Part shown: positions 44,001 through 52,037 of the stretch, one piece after another
How positions within the stretch are numbered: position 1 is the first letter of the stretch
Layout of the letters: every line of letters starts with the position of its first letter
From: Alphaproteobacteria bacterium
GTDB taxonomy: Bacteria; Pseudomonadota; Alphaproteobacteria; Acetobacterales; Acetobacteraceae
Direction: 5' to 3'
Length of the DNA stretch: 64,000 nt
Assembly (NCBI GenBank): GCA_017307285.1
Contig: JAFKFI010000054.1
Span: 1-64,000 of the forward strand
Position numbers and translations under genes: made by a program
Notes under the pieces: generated by a model
Databases searched by the model: none
What the model saw: only the letters and a program-made list of their open reading frames with translations
Told to the model about the DNA's origin: nothing

Positions 44001-47000
44001 TGTTCGGCGTCGATGTGCGCGAGCCACGCCGGGTCCGCATAAACGCGGAATGTATTGCACGTGGCCGCGAGCAGCCCGGCCTGCGCCAGAAACTGAATCG
44101 TGTTGCCGTGGAAATAGAGGGGTGCTCCCTTCGGCAGGCTTATCTGAATCGGGTCTTCCCTCCCAGCCGTGCCCAGGCGCGCCCTAGCCTCAGCCGCCGC
44201 GGTCGGCGACATGTTCGCCTGCGCCTCCAGCATCGCCACCAGGCCGCATAGGTTGATGACCGCTTCGCCTCGCTGGTCCCGCTGCCCCGCCTCCTCATCC
44301 CAGAACACCGCGGCACCCCGCTCCCGCGCCGCGAGCGACACCAGAGCGTCGTCCCGCTCGCCCCCAGATTCTTCCGCCGACACCGGCATCATCGGCCGCA
44401 CGCGCCCAGCCCGGACCGCCTCTTGGATTTCCAGGGCCGCGCCGCTCTCCTCGGGGCTCTGATCGAGCACCCGGTCGCGCATCCCTAGCAATGCCGGGAT
44501 CAAATAGGACGATATCCGTACCGGCCGGAAGCAACGCTCAACCGCATCGAGGATCCCGAGATGCGCGGCCAGCAGGACGGCGCTGACGTCCATGTGCAGA
44601 CGCCACGACATGGCCTCGGCCGGCTGGACAGTGGCGGGCGTCCGGCCACCATACACTGCCGGCAGAAAGCCAACGGTGCTGTGCCGCTCCTCTCGAAGGG
44701 CCAAATCGCGATGAAAAAGCTGGGCGAACGACACTCCCATTTGCGGGGCGAGAATGTGCAGCGGCACCTCGCCGCGGGCGTAGAGATCCGCGAAGCGCTG
44801 CATCTCGCGATGCCGATCGCGCAAGAACTCGAGCAATTGCTCGGTCGATAGCGAGACCACGGGAGCGTCTCTCGTGTCTGCGCCCATTGGCACGGCTTGT
44901 GCCGCCAGCCGCTCAGCGAGGAACGCGGATTCAGGGCCGATCGCCAATCGGCGAGCCATCTCTAGCGCCGCTGGAACTGCGCGTGCATCCAGTTCTGCAG
45001 CGACCGCCCGGTCCCACAAGGTTCGTGCGAGCAACGGAGCGTCGTGGCTCAGCAGCTTCGCGAAGCGGAGCGCGTGCTCGGCCGGCAGCCTCGCGTCCGA
45101 AGCAACGCCCGAAAGTGTCTTTGAAGCCGCGGCCAGATCGCCACGCCGGACATACAGGTCCGCAAGCCCGACGATCTCCTCGATGCCAACCGGCTCTTCA
45201 TTGAGTTCCTGCAACTCGGCAATGGCACCCGCCAGGTCGCCCCGGCGATGATGACATTGGGCGCGCAGGAGACGTAAATCGCGTGTCAGAACTCCGCCGG
45301 GAAAGACGCTGGATCGCGTATCAAGGATGTCCAACGCGCCGGAGTCGTCGTTCACCGCCGCCCGGGCGTGCGCCGCGAGGCGCACGGCATCGGAGGTGCC
45401 GACCTCGGCGAGAAGCCAGTCTACGTAGGGGGCCACATCCCTAACCTGTCCCAGATAGGCGAGGCGGAATAGCGCATCAGACAACACCATATCCGTTGCC
45501 CCTCCCTGACGGCATCGTTCCGCCAGATCAATGAGGTGGCCGCGCGCTTGATGTTCGTCAGCCTCGGCAAGCGCCGCCAGCATCGTGACTCGGTTCGGCT
45601 CAAGCGATTGCAACGCGTCGTTTGGGGGCTCTGCGCGGCTCCGCAGAGCGGCTTCCGCGAGCAACGCACGACGATACTCGACCGCATCACTGCCAGCAAA
45701 GAGACGATCGTGCTTTCTGATCACACGTGCCACCTTGTCCGATTTGCCCTGCCAGCTCAGCACTGCGGCCAGCGTGGTGAGATGGGTGAGGTCGCCGCGG
45801 CCGGTGTCCAGGAGGTCTTCCAGCGCGCGACGCGTCCTCGGAACCGCGAGTACCCGACTTGCGCCTTCGGTCGGAAACGCACGCGCCAGCGCCCAAAGAA
45901 TGGCTGGCGCATGGGTCGGGTCCGATCGTAAAACGTCGCGGCAGTACGTCTCCGCGTCGGACCGGCGTGCCGCGTCGTTGGCGAGACAGGCGAGCTGCCA
46001 GGCTTGCAGTGTTTCTTGCCGTATGCGCTCCTGACCATTCGCTTGCAGCGCGGCGAAGACGCCTGCGGCCTCGCGAAGGCGCGCGACCGCGCCGTCGTCC
46101 CGCTGCACCATCGCCCAGTCGCACGGCTCGGGCCACGAAACGAGTCCGTGACGAACGGCGATCGGCGCAAGCGTGCTCAGATAGAGTAGCATGCCGAGTG
46201 TCATGCGCGTCGCCCAGCTATCGGGATCCCGGGCGACGGCGAGCCGGATCTGCCTCATGGCCTCGTCGGACCGCGAGAGAGCCATCAGGGCAAGCGCCAG
46301 CAGGCGGCTCGTCTCGGGATCGGCATCGCTGCTTGTGGTCGCTTCGAGGCATGTCACCGCGGCCTGAGGGTGCCCGGCGCGGAGATGACAAACCGCGGCG
46401 ATCCGAGTGAGGTCGGCGTCGGTCTGGCCGGAGCCGTCGAGGAACTCGAGCGCGGCGAATGGCCCTTGCTCCTCCAGGATGATCTGGGCTTGCAATCGCA
46501 AGGACGGATCGCGGTCGATCACGTCCGCCTCCGCCGTCAGGCGCTTGGCCTCAGCAAAGTCCTGGGAGTGTTCCAAAGCCAGCGAGGCCCGCAGGCGAAG
46601 TGCCCGCGCCCGCAACTCGGGCGGCAGCTGTTCCCAAACGGCCGATTCGCGCTGAATCGTCGCCAGTTTCTCGATTGCCTCGCTGATGAGACCACGGCGC
46701 GCTACTGAACGGATGTCGACAAGCTTGGAGGCGACGCCAGCGGCGGCGAGCGCGATCAGCTCGGTGAATTGCGCGTCGGCCGCGGCATCCCCGACAATCG
46801 ATTTTCGCTTCGCCGGGGATGGCTCCACGTACGGTCTCAGCGTGCGGCCACAGATCGCCTCGACCCAATGCGCACGATGATGGCCGAACGAGCGGGCAAC
46901 GATATCCGGCCACGGCACCATGCGTTGCACGAGGGTGTGGATGGACCAGGCCTCATAGCGAATGCCCGCGTCCGCAAAGCGCCGGGTCTCGATCCCGATC

Positions 47001-47437
47001 TGCTCGTACTGACCCAGGTCCTGCAGTGGCTGGGTGACAATCAGGACGAAGCGCTTGACGCCTCTGTGTTGCCAATAGGTGAGATGATCGAAAAACGCGT
47101 CCGAGGCCGCGCGGATCTTGGCTCTGCTGAAGGCTTGCTCGCGCTTGCACTGCGCGACCTCGCATCCGTCGTCGTGTCGCCGCGGGCAGAAAATATCGAT
47201 CCCGAACTGCGCATGGCCCCGCGTGCGGAAGAGGCGCGCGGTCGACACCGTGGGCTCGCGCGACATGACGTCACGGCACAACTCCTCGAATTCGCTCTCC
47301 GGCAGCTCATGGAGCGGCGGTGGCGAGTTGGAACGCACGCCAGGCAACAGGACGGCGCTGGTCGGGCGCGGCGGATCGGGTTGGGTGTTTTTCGGCTGCG
47401 GCCTTGGCAGGCGATTTCCCGGCTTACGCTGCGACAC
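41093..47437 (-). CDS. Giant PD-(D/E)XK nuclease - helical repeat - PIN-like protein
   Basis: 2114 residues in one open frame, on the minus strand. Residues about 45-185 look like an Mrr-type restriction-endonuclease fold: ESEFEELC (Glu51/Glu52), a central Asp in FGIDIF (Asp81) and AQCKRE (Gln96-x-Lys98), followed by VKRFVLIVTQPL and a helix. Residues about 225-880 are Ala/Leu-rich paired helices with TPR-like periodicity (for example AVCHLRAGHPQAAVTCLEA, LRAQCHHRRGDLAGAIAEL). Residues about 945-1235 resemble a PIN fold: LHMDVSAVLLAAHLGILD (Asp950) and GNIVWVDDRTISAYASCG (Asp1215/1216). The remaining roughly 880 residues are helical with no domain I recognise. The start is probably GTG 47437, with only a weak ribosome-binding site, so it is uncertain. 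Neighbours are a RES toxin, a AAA+/protease pair and VapC, pointing to a defence or self-killing role; that is inference. Confidence 0.72.
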   Translation of the reverse strand: MSQRKPGNRLPRPQPKNTQPDPPRPTSAVLLPGVRSNSPPPLHELPESEFEELCRDVMSREPTVSTARLFRTRGHAQFGIDIFCPRRHDDGCEVAQCKREQAFSRAKIRAASDAFFDHLTYWQHRGVKRFVLIVTQPLQDLGQYEQIGIETRRFADAGIRYEAWSIHTLVQRMVPWPDIVARSFGHHRAHWVEAICGRTLRPYVEPSPAKRKSIVGDAAADAQFTELIALAAAGVASKLVDIRSVARRGLISEAIEKLATIQRESAVWEQLPPELRARALRLRASLALEHSQDFAEAKRLTAEADVIDRDPSLRLQAQIILEEQGPFAALEFLDGSGQTDADLTRIAAVCHLRAGHPQAAVTCLEATTSSDADPETSRLLALALMALSRSDEAMRQIRLAVARDPDSWATRMTLGMLLYLSTLAPIAVRHGLVSWPEPCDWAMVQRDDGAVARLREAAGVFAALQANGQERIRQETLQAWQLACLANDAARRSDAETYCRDVLRSDPTHAPAILWALARAFPTEGASRVLAVPRTRRALEDLLDTGRGDLTHLTTLAAVLSWQGKSDKVARVIRKHDRLFAGSDAVEYRRALLAEAALRSRAEPPNDALQSLEPNRVTMLAALAEADEHQARGHLIDLAERCRQGGATDMVLSDALFRLAYLGQVRDVAPYVDWLLAEVGTSDAVRLAAHARAAVNDDSGALDILDTRSSVFPGGVLTRDLRLLRAQCHHRRGDLAGAIAELQELNEEPVGIEEIVGLADLYVRRGDLAAASKTLSGVASDARLPAEHALRFAKLLSHDAPLLARTLWDRAVAAELDARAVPAALEMARRLAIGPESAFLAERLAAQAVPMGADTRDAPVVSLSTEQLLEFLRDRHREMQRFADLYARGEVPLHILAPQMGVSFAQLFHRDLALREERHSTVGFLPAVYGGRTPATVQPAEAMSWRLHMDVSAVLLAAHLGILDAVERCFRPVRISSYLIPALLGMRDRVLDQSPEESGAALEIQEAVRAGRVRPMMPVSAEESGGERDDALVSLAARERGAAVFWDEEAGQRDQRGEAVINLCGLVAMLEAQANMSPTAAAEARARLGTAGREDPIQISLPKGAPLYFHGNTIQFLAQAGLLAATCNTFRVYADPAWLAHIDAEQRARTAQDELGLWIGALLERLNRGLQDGTYQLLPDKADDIDHGGPGGELLICLLDLFRIAPDPGNIVWVDDRTISAYASCGPAALVGVADILGALRACGRLGDRDYFEKLLRVRAANLRFLQAVEGEIDFWLREAPVDNGQLQETSELTILRRYVASCLQDEPFLQLPPRPVEAPNPSGELGFVVSWQRAVSSALRALWADLSLPRERVLACSRWLRDSLSVERYGRLAALQPTDEGRRVILAGEFSALLCGGFLLMRPFLKDDRRCRAYMEWMEAELLGPRLRADPDLRSLISQHLKAFLLSPARDEDDQGRRVRRVLNGRLLAMLPTTLKQDLLLDRVLLAKLGFNEDLRVVSFGQVSIPARPYLEGVRRALAGTPQELTGSDGELLTLSAALAEEGVRAEVTGDRLHAVITDVLDTLLLDDADLIHRTLEREPTWIDEPEAKVSARVKALLGMSDHVERVLSAIVTRDQSVPAFYARLAQQVADGHRLSFEELEPPNLGSVLRHLRLEPRERTFERRLVNAAELLIQQYGIDEAFRRLSSLPCPLPQPLISAFLGLDSSGRQAALARWSEDHPSPPARLHLARLARHDPARASGGPGMSDNSQEVIAASKSGEFAAFMALLRAVGARSAEWRGANGLDTAERIAACWSHASRIYSILRHVVDDMDEMKSFGEQRSGDGMAALFSDDLGYRSDVACPQTVTEEQLLVWGLRYATADSLHPAILSGIQPHLTPVLVQQSGEIPVPAAWLLQDRSLKSNLAQSFLADDIQAFADAVTGSDIGRWSGRELQHQLAVEALQPLILDGGRGNEWHLVPAVVGYAPLYSDLRTDFRKAIETLRKSNNISSDADFRLAVLRFACLQAALLRDEDIRTEVDAFFRAIAPPLLRAALSGGEADRGLQTILRAAIDLARIDGGEPDIGLVVEHIAALWQSLPEAAGRLRQFVTHACYQLPFRQAERLWPLVLRLRAT

Positions 47438-47559
47438 GCGATCGATCCATTCCCTTCAGAGTGCGAGCCGTGACGGTCGTCCGGCCGCGTCCCGGTCGGC
47501 GCTGGCGGCGCGTCGTCAATCCATGAGCTTGTCTTGGCGCGCCCGATTCGCGCCATCAG

Positions 47560-48201
47560 CTACACCGGCGGTACCGCCGGGCTATCGTCGAACACCGCCC
47601 CGTATTTCTCCATCAGCGCTTCGATCTGCGCGGCGCAATCCTGAAACAGCGCCGGCGGGCCCGGCGCCACGTCACTGGCCCGCACCCGGTCAAACAGCGC
47701 GTAGCAGATTTGCCCGTTGTCATGGCGTGCACGGTAGGCCAGCCCGTCTGCCTCCCCGTACTCCGCATACAATGCGAGGGCAATCCGCCGTGGCGTCGTG
47801 TAGTCATCCGATGCGCTCACGGCGGCATCCGTGCCGTGCCAGAGCAGGCCGTCGTCGTAGGGCTTGACGAGGACGAGATCGCGTTGAGCGCGGAGGCTGG
47901 TCCAGGCGCGCTGCCCCACGAAAGCGCGCGTCAAAATCTTGTTGCGGGTTTTGCCGTGCAGGATTGCCTCGACGAACGCACCGTCGAGGTTCTCGGCGGC
48001 ATACATCACCCGATACTCGCCTCCGGGCGCATCGAACCGATTGGCCGGCCGGTCGCCCGGATTGGGGCCGAACCAAATTGGCCGGTAATCCTTCTGGTGG
48101 ATGCGGAGGATCGTCGCGCCGGCCGCGAGGCGTTCCGATTTTATGCCATTCGGGAACGAAGCCGTCGGCATCGTGGGCCGCGGCACCGGCGTCAGACTCA
48201 A
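47560..48201 (-). CDS. RES-domain protein, toxin-like, with altered active site
   Basis: 213 residues. RES proteins are NAD-degrading toxins of Xre/MbcA-RES modules, named for conserved Arg, Glu and Ser. Here the Arg is in ATILRIHQ and the Glu in LDGAFVEAIL. The motif that normally reads YxS in the last third is LAYRARHDNG, so the Ser is Ala. Other family features (DYRPIWFGPNPGDRPANRFDAPGGEYRVMY, CYALFDR) are intact. Loss of the Ser may weaken or abolish activity. It lies 3 bases downstream of its HTH partner on the same strand. Confidence 0.8.
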   Translation of the reverse strand: MSLTPVPRPTMPTASFPNGIKSERLAAGATILRIHQKDYRPIWFGPNPGDRPANRFDAPGGEYRVMYAAENLDGAFVEAILHGKTRNKILTRAFVGQRAWTSLRAQRDLVLVKPYDDGLLWHGTDAAVSASDDYTTPRRIALALYAEYGEADGLAYRARHDNGQICYALFDRVRASDVAPGPPALFQDCAAQIEALMEKYGAVFDDSPAVPPV

Positions 48202-48204
48202 CCG

Positions 48205-49062
48205 TCAACCCTCGGTCAGCTGCACATAGGCACGGGCCGCGTGCACGACGGCCTCGATCGCGCCGTCTTTCAACGCGTCGATCGGCGCCCGGCCGAGATT
48301 GGGGTCGGGGTCGAGGAGAAACTGCAGCTCCGACCAGGCGCCCGCTTCGGCCTGGCGGAAGACCTTGGTGACTTGGTCAATCCCGCGCAGGATCGATCGC
48401 TTCCCGGGAGCGGCCGAGAATTGCAGCCTGGGCACGACGATCTCCCCGTCCCGCATCATGCCGAGCGCTGAGCCGGACGAGATCCGCTTGTGCAGGCCTT
48501 GCCGCGAGATGCCCAGTGCGTTGGCTGCCTCGGTGAGGGACAGCGCCCCCCCTGCCCGCTCGAGTAACGCATCCCGGACCGCCGGAAAGCCACGTTGCAC
48601 CGGGTTCTCCGTCCCCGGCTCGGCCGTGTCGACCAAGGCGGCGGTGGCCTCGAGTTGCTGGCGCACCAGGTCCATCTGCTTGCCGAGTTCCTGGAACGCC
48701 CGTCCTCGGTCCTGCGACAGGAGGATCGTCAGGGCGGAGTCCGCGGGCGTCAGCTTGGACAGCATGCGGAAAGCGGCAAGCTCCGCCGCCGCCGCCGACC
48801 CGTGCGCCGGGTGTTGACGCAGCACCGTCATGATGTCGCGAAGGCGCATCGAGGAGGCTTGCACCGCAAGCGTGTACCATCCGCGCCGGAGGCCCTGATC
48901 TCTTCGCCGGAACGCGCGCTCGACGGAGGGCAGGCGCACACCGTCATCGGCATGAGCGGCGGTCAATAGGGCGGCCGCGCCCTCGACTTGGCTGACGAAC
49001 CGTACCACGCTTTCGACCTCGGACGGCACGGCCGCGTCGACGCTCGCCATCACGTCGCCCAT
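48205..49062 (-). CDS. HTH antitoxin-like partner of the RES protein
   Basis: 285 residues from ATG 49062, chosen because GAGGAGG lies 7 bases upstream; the frame is open to ATG 49116. Residues about 175-225 hold a helix-turn-helix (LSLTEAANALGISRQGLHKRI). The C-terminus (SELQFLLDPDPNLGRAPIDALKDG) matches the MbcA/ParS toxin-binding domain that inserts into RES toxins. An unusual N-terminal region of about 150 residues is helical and not part of the common antitoxin. Probable autoregulator binding the repeats just upstream. Confidence 0.78.
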   Translation of the reverse strand: MGDVMASVDAAVPSEVESVVRFVSQVEGAAALLTAAHADDGVRLPSVERAFRRRDQGLRRGWYTLAVQASSMRLRDIMTVLRQHPAHGSAAAAELAAFRMLSKLTPADSALTILLSQDRGRAFQELGKQMDLVRQQLEATAALVDTAEPGTENPVQRGFPAVRDALLERAGGALSLTEAANALGISRQGLHKRISSGSALGMMRDGEIVVPRLQFSAAPGKRSILRGIDQVTKVFRQAEAGAWSELQFLLDPDPNLGRAPIDALKDGAIEAVVHAARAYVQLTEG

Positions 49063-49082
49063 CGGGGCCTCCTCTGTTTGGT

Positions 49083-49131
49083 GGTTGATGGTATGGTTGA
49101 TAGTTGGGTTCGTCAACCGTCGCCATCAACC
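49083..49131. promoter_or_regulatory. Four-repeat operator upstream of the RES/HTH module
   Basis: Two forward copies of GGTTGAT (49083-49089, 49095-49101) face two reverse copies, GTCAACC (49112-49118) and ATCAACC (49125-49131). The outer pair forms a perfect 9-bp inverted repeat, GGTTGATGG/CCATCAACC. Spaced copies of one short word facing each other immediately before an antitoxin gene are typical of autoregulatory toxin-antitoxin operators. The block overlaps the alternative start ATG 49116, which supports ATG 49062. Confidence 0.6.
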
Positions 49132-49420
49132 CTCGGACGCGCCACAGTCACCGGTCGACGTGGGGGCTGTAGGGCCAGCGAGCCTGCCTGGAAGCTGGTT
49201 CCCCGGACTTCCGCCCTGGCCCGAATAGCTCTGCCGAAACTGGCTGATGGTGGTATCGAGCACCCGGCGCGCTTTGCGGATCGTCAGGTCGGCATTGGCC
49301 ATCCAGAAGCTCGAGGTCGCTGCAGTCGAACGCCCTGCGCTCGATTGGCGTGAGGGATCCTGCGGGCAGCGCTCGCAGCCGTCGCCGCGTTCTGCTCCAG
49401 CGAAGCCTACGATCGCGCCG
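49126..49420 (-). pseudogene. C-terminal remnant of a DUF1403-family protein
   Basis: One frame reads ALPAGSLTPIERRAFDCSDLE; one base further the other frame continues MANADLTIRKARRVLDTTISQF. Joined, this is the DUF1403 C-terminal pattern and parallels the end of the DUF1403 gene at 53.3 kb (NLEAAMALADQTVRNARRALDAL). Only this end is present and it is frameshifted. Confidence 0.5.
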
Positions 49421-49554
49421 CGCATAGTTTCGGCAAGTCGTATCCGGACACGGTGCGCGGCATGCTGGGCGACTACGCCAGCGCGGCGTCCTGTCCGCCG
49501 CGAAACACGCAAGGTCGGTGGCACATGGCGCGCGAACAATCGGTGATGCCCTAA
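49391..49554 (+). pseudogene. Possible FAD-linked oxidase fragment
   Basis: The plus-strand frame from about 49391 to the TAA at 49552-49554 reads SEAYDRAAHSFGKSYPD and then VRGMLGDYASA, resembling a short conserved stretch of FAD-binding oxidoreductases (YDRARxxxGKSYxDxVRxxxGDF). Nothing of the rest of the protein is nearby. It overlaps the DUF1403 remnant on the other strand, so one of the two readings could be chance. Confidence 0.3.
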
Positions 49555-49569
49555 CCATCGGAGGTGACA

Positions 49570-52037
49570 TCAGGCCCGTGCGCGCGGGCTCACCGCGAGC
49601 CGCGCGCGGACCTCTTCGTACAGCTCGGCGATTCCCGGCATTGTGAGCGTGATGGCGAGCGCGAACGGGATCGGGCCGTCGATGATGGCACCCTGGTCAG
49701 GATCACGCTGCACGATCAGCGGCTCTGCCATCCCGTCCGTCACAACGGGCGCACTATCGCCGCTCCAACGGCGAGATAGCAGCGTACCGCGCTTGACTTG
49801 ATTGGCATCGGGCTGGTCGGAGGCGGGACCAACCCGAAGATCACTGGAGTTCGGCGGCCCGAAGAGGCTGAGCCGAACCATTCGATAGGTGCTGCGGCCA
49901 GGTAGCACCGGTGTGAACCAAGCCAGGGTCGCCGCGAGTTCGTGAGCGCGCGACCCGTGGCCCAGAAGGTGGCGCGATCAGCAGCACATGCGACGACCTC
50001 GGTCGGATCCAAGGCGCCATATCCACAGAACCGCCGGACGTTGTCTTTCTGTCGCACATGCTGGCGAGCGTCCAAAGGTCCAATCGTTGCGCGAATGAGA
50101 TCGGACGCCTCGGACGGCCAGCGTGCCCCGTGTGCCACGATGGCCTTGAGGCAAAGCGCACGCTGCGTATGAGGCAGTCCGAGAAACGCCGCACCATAGG
50201 CTTGCTCGAGCGCGTCATGGATGAGATGGCAGGTGCGCGACGCGAGCACGGCCGCCGCGCTGGTGCCGTTCGTGTAGTGCTCACTCGCCATCTGATCACC
50301 GCCGGGGGCTGCGACCCGCAATCCGAACGCGCGCGCGGCACGCGCGGGCTGAACCGCAATCCCGCCGCCACTCAGCACCGTACGCAGATGCTCCCGCCCG
50401 CCGGGCATGAGCACATCGGGCTTTACCGCGTTCGCAAATCCCGGCCCAAGCCGGCTGCTGGCGTTGGCCATGCGCAGGCCGGGATAGGGATCGACATTGG
50501 TGCGGGCACTACGGCGCTCTGCTTCGGTCACGGCATCCTCGTTGGACGCGCCGACCGTGAGGCCATTGACTGTTTCGGCGGGCGCGATGATGCGGCGATC
50601 GGCCGCAACAGCGTGAACCGCGCTGAGCGTCGCGGCGGCGCGCTCCGCGGGAGCGGCGTCCTCGAAGTCACCGGACGCGCCAAAGGCCGGGATGTCGAAC
50701 CGTCCTCCGGCGTTTCCTGCGCTGACCACGAACAGTATCCCAAGCTGCCAGGCCAGGTGGTCGAGCAGCCGAGCCCAGGGAGACATTTGGCCGTGAAAAG
50801 GCCGGCGCAGATTGCCGAGCGAGAGGTTGACGATCAGGACCTCCGGCGCGAGCGGCTCGGCTTGGGCGCGCAAGGCCGTCACGGCTTGATAGACCACGTC
50901 CACGATGAGCCGATCCGTCGGGAGCGCCTCGTCGCTGCCGTCCCAGCTCATGACCGGGACAACGACGACGGGGCGACGGAGCGGTGGCTCGCCCCGGTTG
51001 CGATCGCCGTGAACCAGAAGCGAGGCCATGGCCGTCCCGTGCCTGCGATCACGGACTTGGGTGCCAGGCTCGAAGCCGAAAAGGTCCTCAACCCGCAGCC
51101 GCCCGGTCAGCAGCGGATGCTGCGAAACTGGCACGCCGTCGAGAAGCGCCGCGATCGGGGCGGCTGTCGGAAGTGGAGCGGAGGAGCCCGGCGATGGCGA
51201 TGCTTCGGCGGTGTCGATTGAGAAGGACACCGCCTGAGGCCGGACGTGCATGACCTGGTCGAGGCCGACGATGCTCGCTTGTGCGCGCGCGGCGATCGCC
51301 CGAACGGCAGTGACCGGAAGCTCTGCCAAGACGGCGTGGTAGGCGATGCTGTCGACGCGTGACCGGTGCAGCACCCGTCCTCCGGCCGCGACGAGGGCGA
51401 CGGACAGATCCGCTTCAGTCCGTTGGCGGTGCTCCAGACCGGGCCGGAACACGAGTTCGATCTCCAGCCGGACGGTCTCGTCGTCGGCTCGCCCGTCGAT
51501 CTCTTCGAACAGGACGGCGCGGTCCTCGTCCGCGACGCGGTCGGCTGGACCCCAGGGTCGGAGTGCGCGCAGCAGCGCGAAGACGTCGCGCCACGGCGTA
51601 TAGCCCGAGGGCAGAGCGCGACCCTCCTGCCACTGTCGCCAGAGGGAGAGGAGCTGAGCCAAGGCGCGGGCATCCGGGATGAGCAGATAGATGGTCGGCT
51701 CGGGAGCGGCCTCGTCGCCGGCGAGCTCCTCTTCGTCGATCCATTCCAAGCGGGGCACGCGACGGACCGCGGCGGCGAAGTTCTGGACCGCACCGTTCAC
51801 CTCGAAGACCAGGAGGCGCTCCGGCGCCAGCGCCGCCGAGTCGGCGCGCAATTCCAAGCCGCCTGGATCACGAGATAGAACATCGGCAAGCCGCTGGAAG
51901 ATTGGGCCGAACCGCTGCCCCTGTTCAGACTGCGAGCGGCGGCCGACCCTGGTTCCCGGATTGGGCCTTCCCGGACGACGCTCGCCGTTTGGCACGGCGT
52001 CGAGACGCAATATCGGCTTGGTGGGGTCGCTCGGCAT
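49570..52037 (-). CDS. Subtilisin-like (S8) serine protease, frameshifted near C-terminus
   Basis: About 820 residues if the frame is restored. An N-terminal region of about 270 residues (QRFGPIFQRLADVL, LFEVNGAVQNF) has no signal peptide, so a cytoplasmic protease is likely. The catalytic domain shows Asp in APIAALLDGVP, His in RRHGTAMASLLVHG, the oxyanion Asn in FVVSAGNAGG and Ser in HYTNGTSAAAVLA. At about 49942-49956 the frame shifts by -1: the tail in the original frame is random, while the other frame gives a coherent C-terminal domain (AWFTPVLPGRSTYRMVRLSLF to LYEEVRARLAVS, stop at 49570). The start at 52037 overlaps the AAA+ gene by about 110 bases, so the two are tightly coupled. Confidence 0.82.

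Noticed and set aside
50058..51221. 387-residue plus-strand open frame
   Set aside because: Antisense to the subtilase, whose catalytic motifs are clear on the minus strand.
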